A stretch of DNA of 5,296 nt from an uncultured Collinsella sp. (GCA_900547505.1 URGY01000126.1:1-5296); one strand, 5' to 3'. Counted from the first letter of the stretch, positions 1-4,673 are shown. Numbers and translations: made by a program. The notes: generated by a model from the letters alone, not told the origin.

Positions 1-87
1 TTGCTCCGCAGGAGCAGGAAAGACGGGCCTCATGCGCGAGGACGTTTTCAAAACCAAGCCCGGTCCCGGCCGGACAGCCCACGAACG
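1..87. other. Downstream flank of the metal ATPase gene, no gene seen
   Basis: This short stretch follows the ATPase stop codon. A small perfect hairpin at 2-16 (TGCTCC, loop GCA, GGAGCA) could be the stem of a terminator on the minus strand, but the contig begins before any T-run would be visible. A second weak dyad at 63-75 (GTCC / GGAC) precedes four T's on the minus strand by about nine bases, which is too far for a good intrinsic terminator. Reading frames crossing this region on the plus strand are shadows of the ATPase gene. Confidence 0.4.
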
Positions 88-2040
88 CTACAGGTTCTTG
101 ACACCCATCGCGCGCATGGCGTTCAGGATGGCGATGATCGCCACGCCCACGTCGCCAAAGACGGCGAGCCACATGTTGGCGATGCCCAGTGCCGCAAGAA
201 CCAGAATCAGCAGCTTAACCCCCAGTGCAAAGACGATGTTCTGCCAAACAATCGTCATGGTCTTGCGCGCCACGCGGATCGCGCGGGGGATGTTGGACGG
301 CTTGTCATCCATCAGCACGACGTCCGCCGCCTCAATTGCGGCGTCCGAGCCCATGGCGCCCATGGCGATGCCCACATCGGCACGGGTGAGCACGGGCGCA
401 TCGTTGATGCCGTCGCCGACAAAGGCGAGCTTGCCCTTGCCGCTTTCGGCTGCAAGCAGCGCTTCAACACGCTCGACCTTATCGCCCGGCAGCAGCTGCG
501 CGTGGAACTCGTCGAGACTGAGTTGCTTGGCCACAGACGCCGCAACCTCCTCGCGGTCGCCCGTGAGCATGACGGTGCGCTTGACGCCGGCGGCGTGCAG
601 GTCGCGAATCGTTTGCTCAGCATCGGCCTTGACGGTGTCTGCAATCACGATGTGGCCGGCGTACACGCCGTCAACGAGCACATGCAGAATCGTTCCGACG
701 ACCTCGCAATCGGGCGCTTCGACTCCGGCCGCGGCGAGCATCTTTGCGTTGCCAACGACGACGTGCTTGCCGTCGATGGTTGCCGTCACGCCATGGCCCG
801 CGTCGTTGGTGGAGTCGCTTACGCGCTTGGGGTCGACCTCGCCCTGGTAGGCGACACGTACGGACTGCGCGATGGGGTGATCGGAGAACGACTCAGCAAG
901 GGCTGCGACTTCGAGCAACGACTGCTCGGTATAGCCGGCCTCGGGGTGTACCGCGACCACCGAGAACGTGCCGTTGGTGAGGGTGCCCGTCTTGTCAAAG
1001 ACGACGGTGTCCACGTCGGCGAGCGTCTCGAGGTAGTTAGAACCCTTGATGAGAACGCCCAGCTTGGATGCGCCGCCGATGCCGCCAAAGAAACTAAGCG
1101 GCACGCTGATCACCAACGCGCACGGGCAGCTGACGACCAAGAAGGTCAGGCCGCGCAGAATCCAGTCGGACCAGGCACCGGTGACCAGGCCACCGCCGAG
1201 CGCGAGCACCGCGGCCGCGCCGGTGACGGCGGGCGTGTAGATGCGGGCAAAGCGCGTGATGAAGTTCTCGGTGCGTGCCTTCTTTTCGCTGGCATTCTCC
1301 ACGAGCTCCAGGACGCGTGCGACGGTGGACTCGCCAAAGGGCTTGGCGGGGCGCACGTGGATGAGCCCCGTCATGTTGATGCAGCCGCTGATGATATCGT
1401 CTCCGGTTTTGGCCGGGCGGGGGACCGACTCTCCGGTAAGGGCGGCGGTATCGAGCTGTGTCTCGCCCTCGACGATGACGCCGTCGATAGGCACGCGCTC
1501 ACCGGGCTTGACCACGATCACGGTGCCGACGGCGATGTCATCGGGGAAGACCTGCTCGAGTGTGCCGTCGGGCTGCTCGACGTTAGCGTAGTCGGGCGCG
1601 ATGTCCATCATGGCACTGATCGACTTGCGGCTCTTGCCCACGGCGTACGCCTGAAACAGCTCGCCGACCTGGTAGAACAGCATGACGGCGGCGCCTTCGG
1701 CCATGTGCGGGTCGGTATCGGGGAAGAGCACCATGGCAAACGCGCCGATGGTCGCGACGGCCATGAGGAAGCTCTCGTCGAAGGCCTTGCCGCGGCGGAT
1801 GTTATTGAATGCCTTTTGCAGTACGTCGTAGCCGGCAATCAAAAACGGCACGAGGAACAGCACAAAGCTGGCGTAGATGTCGCCCGGGGTGCCGAATGCG
1901 GCAGTGAGGGTGCCGAGCTCATCGAGGGCGTACACCACGGCAAAAATGCCCAGCGCTACCAGGATGCGGTTGCGCTTATGCTCGAGTGATTCTTTTTTCT
2001 TGCGCTTCTTCTTTTTCTTTTTGGGGTCGGCGGTGGCCAT
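88..2040 (-). CDS. cadA: Zn2+/Cd2+/Pb2+-exporting P1B-type ATPase without its own HMA domain
   Basis: This 650-residue membrane pump uses ATP to export divalent soft metals from the cytoplasm. Seen in order: a lysine-rich N-terminus (residues 7-16, ten basic residues in a row); membrane segments near 26-43, 57-73, 90-106 and 113-131; the actuator motif TGES (202-205); segments near 268-289 and 297-316 with the metal-gate CPC (305-307); DKTGT with phosphorylated Asp349; the HP motif (388-389); GHG (415-417); TGD (493-495); GDGINDAP (542-549); and two last segments with Lys609 and Asp630. CPC with this Lys and Asp is the known signature of the P1B-2 (CadA/ZntA) subgroup, so Zn, Cd and Pb are inferred substrates rather than Cu. 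The ATG at 2040 is chosen because GGGAGGA lies 8 bases upstream. Relatives usually carry one or two N-terminal HMA domains; here that domain is a separate gene just upstream. It is the last visible gene of the operon. Confidence 0.95.
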   Translation of the reverse strand: MATADPKKKKKKRKKKESLEHKRNRILVALGIFAVVYALDELGTLTAAFGTPGDIYASFVLFLVPFLIAGYDVLQKAFNNIRRGKAFDESFLMAVATIGAFAMVLFPDTDPHMAEGAAVMLFYQVGELFQAYAVGKSRKSISAMMDIAPDYANVEQPDGTLEQVFPDDIAVGTVIVVKPGERVPIDGVIVEGETQLDTAALTGESVPRPAKTGDDIISGCINMTGLIHVRPAKPFGESTVARVLELVENASEKKARTENFITRFARIYTPAVTGAAAVLALGGGLVTGAWSDWILRGLTFLVVSCPCALVISVPLSFFGGIGGASKLGVLIKGSNYLETLADVDTVVFDKTGTLTNGTFSVVAVHPEAGYTEQSLLEVAALAESFSDHPIAQSVRVAYQGEVDPKRVSDSTNDAGHGVTATIDGKHVVVGNAKMLAAAGVEAPDCEVVGTILHVLVDGVYAGHIVIADTVKADAEQTIRDLHAAGVKRTVMLTGDREEVAASVAKQLSLDEFHAQLLPGDKVERVEALLAAESGKGKLAFVGDGINDAPVLTRADVGIAMGAMGSDAAIEAADVVLMDDKPSNIPRAIRVARKTMTIVWQNIVFALGVKLLILVLAALGIANMWLAVFGDVGVAIIAILNAMRAMGVKNL

Positions 2041-2048
2041 GACTCGTA

Positions 2049-2055
2049 TCCTCCC
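2049..2055 (-). promoter_or_regulatory. Ribosome binding site of the ATPase gene
   Basis: On the minus strand this reads GGGAGGA, 8 bases before the ATG at 2040. It decides the start: the same frame stays open upstream to 2223, but that extension overlaps the HMA gene, has low-complexity Ser/Arg/Pro composition and lacks such a site. Confidence 0.85.
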
Positions 2056-2057
2056 AT

Positions 2058-2086
2058 TTGAATGTATGAACACTCGCTCATATAAT
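2058..2086 (+). promoter_or_regulatory. Promoter-like sequence facing the HMA gene (possible antisense promoter)
   Basis: On the plus strand TTGAAT (2058-2063) and a perfect TATAAT (2081-2086) are separated by 17 bases, and the third ArsR-type operator lies in that spacer. It closely resembles the operon promoter, with TTGA, ATGAACA and CTCATATAAT in the same order. A transcript starting near 2093 would run antisense to the HMA gene and toward the repressor gene. No plus-strand gene lies downstream. It could be a regulated antisense promoter, or a by-product of a duplicated and inverted promoter-operator. I find no convincing minus-strand promoter here. Confidence 0.4.
2064..2083. promoter_or_regulatory. 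Third ArsR/SmtB-type operator (O3), just upstream of the ATPase gene
   Basis: This 20-bp imperfect palindrome reads ATATGAGCGAGTGTTCATAC on the minus strand. It matches operator O1 in front of the repressor gene at 17 of 20 positions. It lies about 24 bases before the ATPase start and 9 bases before its ribosome site, so a bound repressor could block elongation through the operon or control a local promoter. Binding is inferred from similarity to the other two sites. Confidence 0.65.
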
Positions 2087-2093
2087 TTCGCGA

Positions 2094-2121
2094 GCAAAGG
2101 CCGCGGCAAGCGCGGCCTTGC
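2094..2121 (-). terminator. Terminator-like or attenuator hairpin between the HMA and ATPase genes
   Basis: A perfect 9-bp stem AAGGCCGCG / CGCGGCCTT (2097-2105 and 2111-2119) encloses a 5-base loop. Two more pairs (2094-2095 with 2120-2121) form past a one-base bulge. On the minus strand it starts about 20 bases after the HMA stop codon, and only about three T's follow the stem, so full termination is doubtful. Partial termination, or protection of the upstream mRNA end giving more HMA protein than ATPase, are both reasonable readings. Confidence 0.55.
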
Positions 2122-2140
2122 GGGTTGGCGTAAACCTTGG

Positions 2141-2359
2141 CTAGAGAATGATCTCGCAGTCCGGCTCAGCGTCGGCGGTGAACTCCACAACGCGGTCGAG
2201 GACCTCGTCGAACTCGGCGTCATCGGCCTCGAGCGTCAACTTCTGGGTCATAAAGTTGACGGACACGGATTTGACGCCCTCGAGCTTGGCCAGCTCGTCT
2301 TGAAGCTCGCGCGCACAGTTGGCGCAGTCGATCTCATCGAGCTTAAACTGCTTTTTCAT
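2141..2359 (-). CDS. Free-standing HMA-domain heavy-metal-binding protein
   Basis: This 72-residue cytoplasmic protein is a single HMA (ferredoxin-like) domain with the metal motif DCANCA at residues 11-16, binding cysteines Cys12 and Cys15, and no signal peptide. DCANCA is the form usual in the N-terminal domains of CadA/ZntA pumps, whereas copper chaperones more often have MxCxxC. A third cysteine, Cys68, lies near the C-terminus. The protein is very acidic, with about 19 Asp/Glu against 8 Lys/Arg. AAAGGA lies 7 bases before the ATG at 2359. It sits between the repressor and the pump genes on the same strand. I infer that it is the missing N-terminal domain of the pump acting in trans, as metal carrier, buffer or activator. 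A copper-chaperone role is less likely from the motif and context. Confidence 0.88.
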   Translation of the reverse strand: MKKQFKLDEIDCANCARELQDELAKLEGVKSVSVNFMTQKLTLEADDAEFDEVLDRVVEFTADAEPDCEIIL

Positions 2360-2382
2360 GGTGGGTTCCTTTCCCTGTATTT

Positions 2383-2402
2383 GCGGCTTGGGTGCAGGCC
2401 GC
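2383..2402 (-). other. Small hairpin in the gap between the repressor and HMA genes
   Basis: GCGGCTT (2383-2389) can pair with AGGCCGC (2396-2402), including one G-T pair, leaving a 6-base loop. It lies in the 63-base gap between the repressor stop and the HMA start, just before the HMA ribosome site. No T-run follows on the minus strand, so it is not a normal terminator. It may affect mRNA stability, or it may be chance. Confidence 0.3.
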
Positions 2403-2422
2403 GCTGGTACCGTGGTTGGCTG

Positions 2423-2788
2423 CTATTCGCAGATGTGGCTCATGCCCTGGTTGAGCATGGTGTAGACGTGGTCGTCGGCGAGCGAGTAGAGGATATTGCG
2501 CCCGTCGCGCCGGAATTTAACCAGGTGCGACTGCTTGAGTGTGCGCAGCTGGTGCGATACTGCCGACTGCGAGGTTTCGGTCGCTTCGGCGATGTCTGCC
2601 ACGCAGAGCTCGCGGCCCATGAGGGCGTAAAGGATCTTGATACGCGTGGTGTCGCTGAAGACCTTGAACAGGTCGGCGAGGTCGTAGAGAAGTTCCTCGT
2701 CGGGAAGGTCCTCGGGCGAGCAGGTGGTGGGGATCGCGGGTTCGGTGGCCTCGATGTCGGGTTTCGTTTCATCAACGCGAATGCTCAT
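2423..2788 (-). CDS. ArsR/SmtB-family metal-sensing repressor of the cad-type operon
   Basis: This 121-residue cytoplasmic DNA-binding protein has the ArsR/SmtB winged-helix fold. A dimerisation and helix region (about 32-60) leads into the recognition helices (about 64-90, VADIAEATETSQSAVSHQL) and the wing (about 91-103). Metal-site residues are mixed. The alpha-3 motif ELCVADIA keeps the first Cys (62) of the classic ELCVCD motif but has Ala at the second. The alpha-5 site is well kept: Asp105-x-His107 and His118 match the Zn-sensing D/H/H of CzrA/SmtB, with Glu121 (or Cys120) where the last His would be. Cys23 could add an N-terminal ligand as in CadC. Zn or Cd sensing is therefore inferred. 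AAAGGA lies 7 bases before the ATG. It is the first gene of the operon and has two matching dyads in its own promoter, indicating autorepression. Confidence 0.9.
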   Translation of the reverse strand: MSIRVDETKPDIEATEPAIPTTCSPEDLPDEELLYDLADLFKVFSDTTRIKILYALMGRELCVADIAEATETSQSAVSHQLRTLKQSHLVKFRRDGRNILYSLADDHVYTMLNQGMSHICE

Positions 2789-2802
2789 TGCAATATCCTT
2801 TC

Positions 2803-2822
2803 ATATGAACATGCGCTCATAT
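2803..2822. promoter_or_regulatory. ArsR/SmtB-type operator O1 in the repressor gene leader
   Basis: This 20-bp dyad reads ATATGAACATGCGCTCATAT on the plus strand, with half-sites of the form ATATGA(A/G)C. It lies between the predicted transcription start (about 2828) and the ribosome site (2796-2801) of the repressor gene. Its centre is 35 bp from that of O2. SmtB/CzrA-family operators are known imperfect inverted repeats containing TGAACA-like halves, which fits. Confidence 0.8.
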
Positions 2823-2834
2823 AACTTGCTTCCG

Positions 2835-2862
2835 ATTATATGAGTGTATGTTCATATGTCAA
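2835..2862 (-). promoter_or_regulatory. Main sigma70-type promoter of the metal-resistance operon
   Basis: On the minus strand a perfect -35 TTGACA (2862-2857) and a perfect -10 TATAAT (2840-2835) are separated by 16 bases. Transcription should start near 2828, giving a leader of about 40 bases before the repressor ATG at 2788. Operator O2 fills the spacer and touches both hexamers, so repressor and RNA polymerase cannot easily bind together. A consensus promoter held off by a repressor suits a metal-inducible operon. Confidence 0.9.
2838..2857. promoter_or_regulatory. ArsR/SmtB-type operator O2 inside the operon promoter
   Basis: This 20-bp dyad reads ATATGAGTGTATGTTCATAT on the plus strand. 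Its half-sites ATATGAGTGT and ATATGAACAT match those of O1. Its position between the -35 and -10 elements makes it the most likely primary repression site. Confidence 0.85.
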
Positions 2863-2944
2863 TGACGTTCAGGTAATTCGTTGCACAAAATGATGGGGAA
2901 TAGTGGACGAGATCCCGGACTGAGCGGTTTTGATAGCCGATGCC

Positions 2945-3032
2945 GGGGTGGGTGCCCTTGAGCCGTGCAAAAATTGGAGTATTCTGCAACGATGGGGGGT
3001 CCGTTAATTTATCGCAGGCCAAATAATGCAGC
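2945..3032 (+). repeat. Dispersed-type intergenic repeat, copy A
   Basis: This element of about 88 bases has a second, inverted copy at 3111-3197. Shared order on the plus strand: a short hairpin (GGGT, loop GGGT, GCCC at 2946-2957), GTGC (2965-2968 region), eight bases, GAGTATTC, GCA, a G-rich stretch ending in GTC, and CCAAAT...GC near the right end. The copies differ by substitutions and small indels, so this is a diverged family and not a recent duplication. Function is unknown. Confidence 0.6.
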
Positions 3033-3110
3033 TAAAGAGTTATCTTAGGGTGTTAATCCGATGAGTTCTTCCTCAAATGTTGCCTAACGCTCTCACGCAA
3101 GAGTGATTTC

Positions 3111-3197
3111 GCTTCACATTTGGATCCACTCGAGGGTGATAGACACCCGGCTCTGCTGAATACTCGCAATTTTGCACGTCGCTAAGGTGCCCACCTT
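3111..3197 (-). repeat. Dispersed-type intergenic repeat, copy B (inverted)
   Basis: Read on the minus strand, this matches copy A: hairpin AAGGT / ACCTT (3184-3197), then GTGC, eight bases, GAGTATTC, GCA, a segment ending in GTGTC, and CCAAAT...GAAGC. The hairpin can be extended by GCT / AGC (3181-3183 and 3201-3203) around a small bulge. A further stem, GGGTG / CACCC (3134-3148), lies inside the copy. Its first stem starts about five bases after the stop codon of the nuclease-like gene, so it may act as a 3' end structure for that mRNA, though no T-run follows. Confidence 0.6.
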
Positions 3198-3207
3198 GTT
3201 AGCCGGT

Positions 3208-4398
3208 CTAGCTCCCGGCCCCGAAGATCCTGCCCTCGGGCGCGAGGCTGCTTGTTTGGTTGAGTGATGGGCTGTCGGGTTCGACAGTCTGCATGTCATC
3301 GATTGCCGGAGCCTCGTTAATCGTCGGATCGTCCAATGTGATGCCTTCGAGCATTGCTTTTTCGAGGTCGATTCGTTGGCGCTCTTCGGAATCCTGGCGA
3401 AGCTCCTCCTGGATTCGTTTCTTCTCCTCAATAAACCTTCTGAGTACAAACTGTCTCAGGTCTTCTTGCATGATTTGAAAGTCTTTTGGCAGACGCGAGG
3501 GGCGTATGCCCTCTTTTCGTTGGATCGCCTCCATGACCCTAACGAAAGCGCTGGCATGCATAAAGGAATAACGACTGACGGTGATGATTCCGTATCCCAT
3601 GGACGCAAGCGCATTCTTGCGTTCCTCATCGATGGCGCGGTCTTCTTCCGCGTCATGATAAAAACCGTTGTATTCAATGTCTGTGCGAGATTTCTTTAGA
3701 TACGCATCCATAAAGAACTTTTTGCGTCTCGTGAGATTCTTCGCTGCAGCGGTGACCTGCACCTCGTAATCGGTCTCAACTCCCTTAATACCAAGCCCTC
3801 CTTCGCTTTTGGGCAGCGTTAGCATCATGACAAAGGCCGTTTCCATAGGAGACCGGCATCCGTCGCGCACACATTGGATCGCCTTTCGGGCAAGAGCCAG
3901 ACCGTCGCATCTGGTAATGGAATTAAAGAACTGTTTTAATCTCTCGGTCGAGGTGAGCGCGAAACGCTCGGTATAGGAGGTGGAAGAGTCGGTTCCAAGG
4001 GAGTAAGCGCTGCACAGTTCAAAGTAGTACTCCACTAGTTCGCGAAAAGAAAGATAGGTGGCGGCCTGAAGTGCGCAAAGCTCAACGCCAACAACGAAGA
4101 TGCCATCTTTGAGCTCTATAAAGCGTGTGTTTGAGAATCGTTTTGAAGATACGTGGCATTGACAGTTCATTGCATAGCGCGCATTCCTGCGATCAAACAC
4201 CATCACCTCGAGGGAATCATTTGCGTCGAGGGAAACATCATTTTTGGTGAGCCATTCTGCGGCTGCGTCAAGGAGCGTTCCGGTGGGACATGATCCGTAA
4301 ATCGCGGCAGGACTACAGGACTCGATGCCTTTCGCAGACACCGAATGCGCGGCCTGGTAGACCGCTTTTGCAGTGGTATGTGACAATACGATACTCAT
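3208..4398 (-). CDS. AbiEi-like / DUF559-type protein with a Vsr-like PD-(D/E)XK nuclease core
   Basis: This 396-residue soluble protein has no signal peptide or membrane segment. The N-terminal half (about 1-170) resembles the AbiEi-like part of a hypothetical family I associate with Coriobacteriia (CHV near 81-83, VVGVELCALQAATYLSF near 102-118). SPME (183-186) precedes the nuclease-like block: Asp231, DIEYNGFYH (240-248), D/E-rich 250-259, Arg260 and a GYG turn (268-270) before a beta-strand. SPMEt, then D..IEYxGxxH, then D..R...L...G is the usual order in DUF559/Vsr-like proteins. The tail (308-350) is highly charged and probably helical or coiled coil; the last 45 residues look disordered. 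DNA cleavage is inferred; a decayed or regulatory role is possible. The ATG at 4398 has no clear Shine-Dalgarno sequence. GC is roughly 38-52% in lines I counted, against about 65% in the ATPase gene, which suggests transfer. It stands alone with its own promoter, so no partner gene is evident here. Confidence 0.75.
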   Translation of the reverse strand: MSIVLSHTTAKAVYQAAHSVSAKGIESCSPAAIYGSCPTGTLLDAAAEWLTKNDVSLDANDSLEVMVFDRRNARYAMNCQCHVSSKRFSNTRFIELKDGIFVVGVELCALQAATYLSFRELVEYYFELCSAYSLGTDSSTSYTERFALTSTERLKQFFNSITRCDGLALARKAIQCVRDGCRSPMETAFVMMLTLPKSEGGLGIKGVETDYEVQVTAAAKNLTRRKKFFMDAYLKKSRTDIEYNGFYHDAEEDRAIDEERKNALASMGYGIITVSRYSFMHASAFVRVMEAIQRKEGIRPSRLPKDFQIMQEDLRQFVLRRFIEEKKRIQEELRQDSEERQRIDLEKAMLEGITLDDPTINEAPAIDDMQTVEPDSPSLNQTSSLAPEGRIFGAGS

Positions 4399-4411
4399 GA
4401 TATATATCGTG

Positions 4412-4439
4412 TCAGCTAATGCCGTGTTGACGGCGCTGA
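4412..4439 (-). promoter_or_regulatory. Leader hairpin just before the nuclease-like gene
   Basis: GCCGT (4421-4425) pairs with ACGGC (4430-4434) around a GTTG loop. An outer stem TCAGC (4412-4416) / GCTGA (4435-4439) continues it past a 4-base TAAT bulge, giving ten pairs in all. With the predicted start near 4444, this hairpin makes up most of the 5' leader and ends 13 bases before the ATG. No ribosome site is visible, so it may control translation or stabilise the 5' end. Confidence 0.45.
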
Positions 4440-4450
4440 GTGGAAAAGTC

Positions 4451-4479
4451 GTTTTAGAGGTCTAACCAAATGCTGTCAA
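4451..4479 (-). promoter_or_regulatory. Sigma70-type promoter of the nuclease-like gene
   Basis: On the minus strand a perfect -35 TTGACA (4479-4474) is followed after 17 bases by TAAAAC (4456-4451), four of six matches to TATAAT. Transcription would begin near 4444, about 46 bases before the ATG. The -35 overlaps a small dyad (GTCAA / TTGAC, 4475-4489) that could be a regulator site. Confidence 0.6.
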
Positions 4480-4540
4480 AAAGCTTGACGCAATTATGAG
4501 TTGGTATGCCCTAAATAAAAGTTTTCGCAGCTTAGCTATA

Positions 4541-4585
4541 GCATATAAATACTCAATTGCCGCACATTTGATAGTGATGCATCAC
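4541..4585 (-). repeat. Possible diverged third copy (C) of the GAGTATT repeat
   Basis: On the minus strand a perfect dyad GTGATGCATCAC (4574-4585) is followed after 8 bases by GTGC (4565-4562), then 7 bases, then GAGTATT (4554-4548). Copies A and B have the same order, hairpin, 7-8 bases, GTGC, 8 bases, GAGTATT, with different stem sequences. The match is short, so chance similarity is possible. Confidence 0.35.
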
Positions 4586-4588
4586 CAT

Positions 4589-4610
4589 CCGACAACGAAT
4601 TACGTGTCGG
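4589..4610. other. Inverted repeat of unknown role
   Basis: CCGACA (4589-4594) pairs with TGTCGG (4605-4610). Two further CG pairs (4596-4597 with 4603-4604) form past a one-base bulge, around an AATTA loop. No T-run lies on either side, so it is not a standard terminator. It could be an operator or an mRNA structure downstream of the exonuclease gene. Confidence 0.4.
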
Positions 4611-4655
4611 GAATTGGCCGAAATCGTTCAAAATGAGGGTTCAGAATTTGTGATG

Positions 4656-4669
4656 GCAGATCTATCTGC
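4656..4669. other. Short perfect dyad GCAGAT-CT-ATCTGC
   Basis: Two perfect 6-base arms are separated by CT. This is too tight for a good RNA hairpin but typical in form of a dimeric repressor site. No promoter is recognised next to it, so its role is open. Confidence 0.3.
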
Positions 4670-4673
4670 GGAA

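Larger units (their letters stand above)
2863..3207. other. Intergenic region with two inverted repeats, no gene seen
   Basis: This 345-base gap lies between the operon promoter and the stop codon of the nuclease-like gene. I see no credible gene on either strand, only short frames. Most of it is taken up by the inverted repeat copies A (2945-3032) and B (3111-3197). The left part (2863-2944) shows no clear element, though it may belong to a longer version of the same repeat. No intrinsic terminator with a T-run is visible for the nuclease-like gene. Confidence 0.6.

Noticed and set aside
1..1989. Very long open frame on the plus strand opposite the ATPase gene (662 residues).
   Set aside because: It lies opposite a gene with every P1B ATPase motif. 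Its own translation is rich in Asp, Gly, Ala, His and Arg with no recognisable motif, as expected for the reverse of a GC-rich coding frame.
1985..2025. A-rich run coding for the lysine tail of the ATPase as a programmed frameshift site, as known for E. coli copA.
   Set aside because: The run lies at the very start of the protein with no HMA domain before it, so a shift there would yield only a tiny peptide. I see no fitting stop codon and stem-loop arrangement.
2041..2223. N-terminal extension of the ATPase frame to a 711-residue protein.
   Set aside because: The extension overlaps the HMA gene in another frame, reads through the operator and hairpin, and is Ser/Arg/Pro-rich. The ATG at 2040 has a strong ribosome site.
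1877..2824. Plus-strand open frame of 315 residues across the HMA and repressor genes.
   Set aside because: It runs opposite two recognised genes and through their promoter and operators; its translation matches no family I know.
2880..3080. Short frames through repeat copy A, such as one starting MGGPLIYRRPNNAAKELS.
   Set aside because: They are under 30 codons, lack ribosome sites and are broken by stops. The similarity to copy B is at least as good in DNA as in protein.
2863..3207. Inverted repeats A and B as the ends of an insertion sequence.
   Set aside because: Only about 80 bases lie between them, with no transposase, and the copies are too diverged to be the paired ends of a recently active element. 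A non-autonomous relic cannot be excluded.
3114..3449. Minus-strand frame of 111 residues running from the 3' part of the nuclease-like gene into repeat copy B.
   Set aside because: It lies out of frame in a recognised gene and its Ser/Arg-rich translation has no motif. Its end only translates the repeat.
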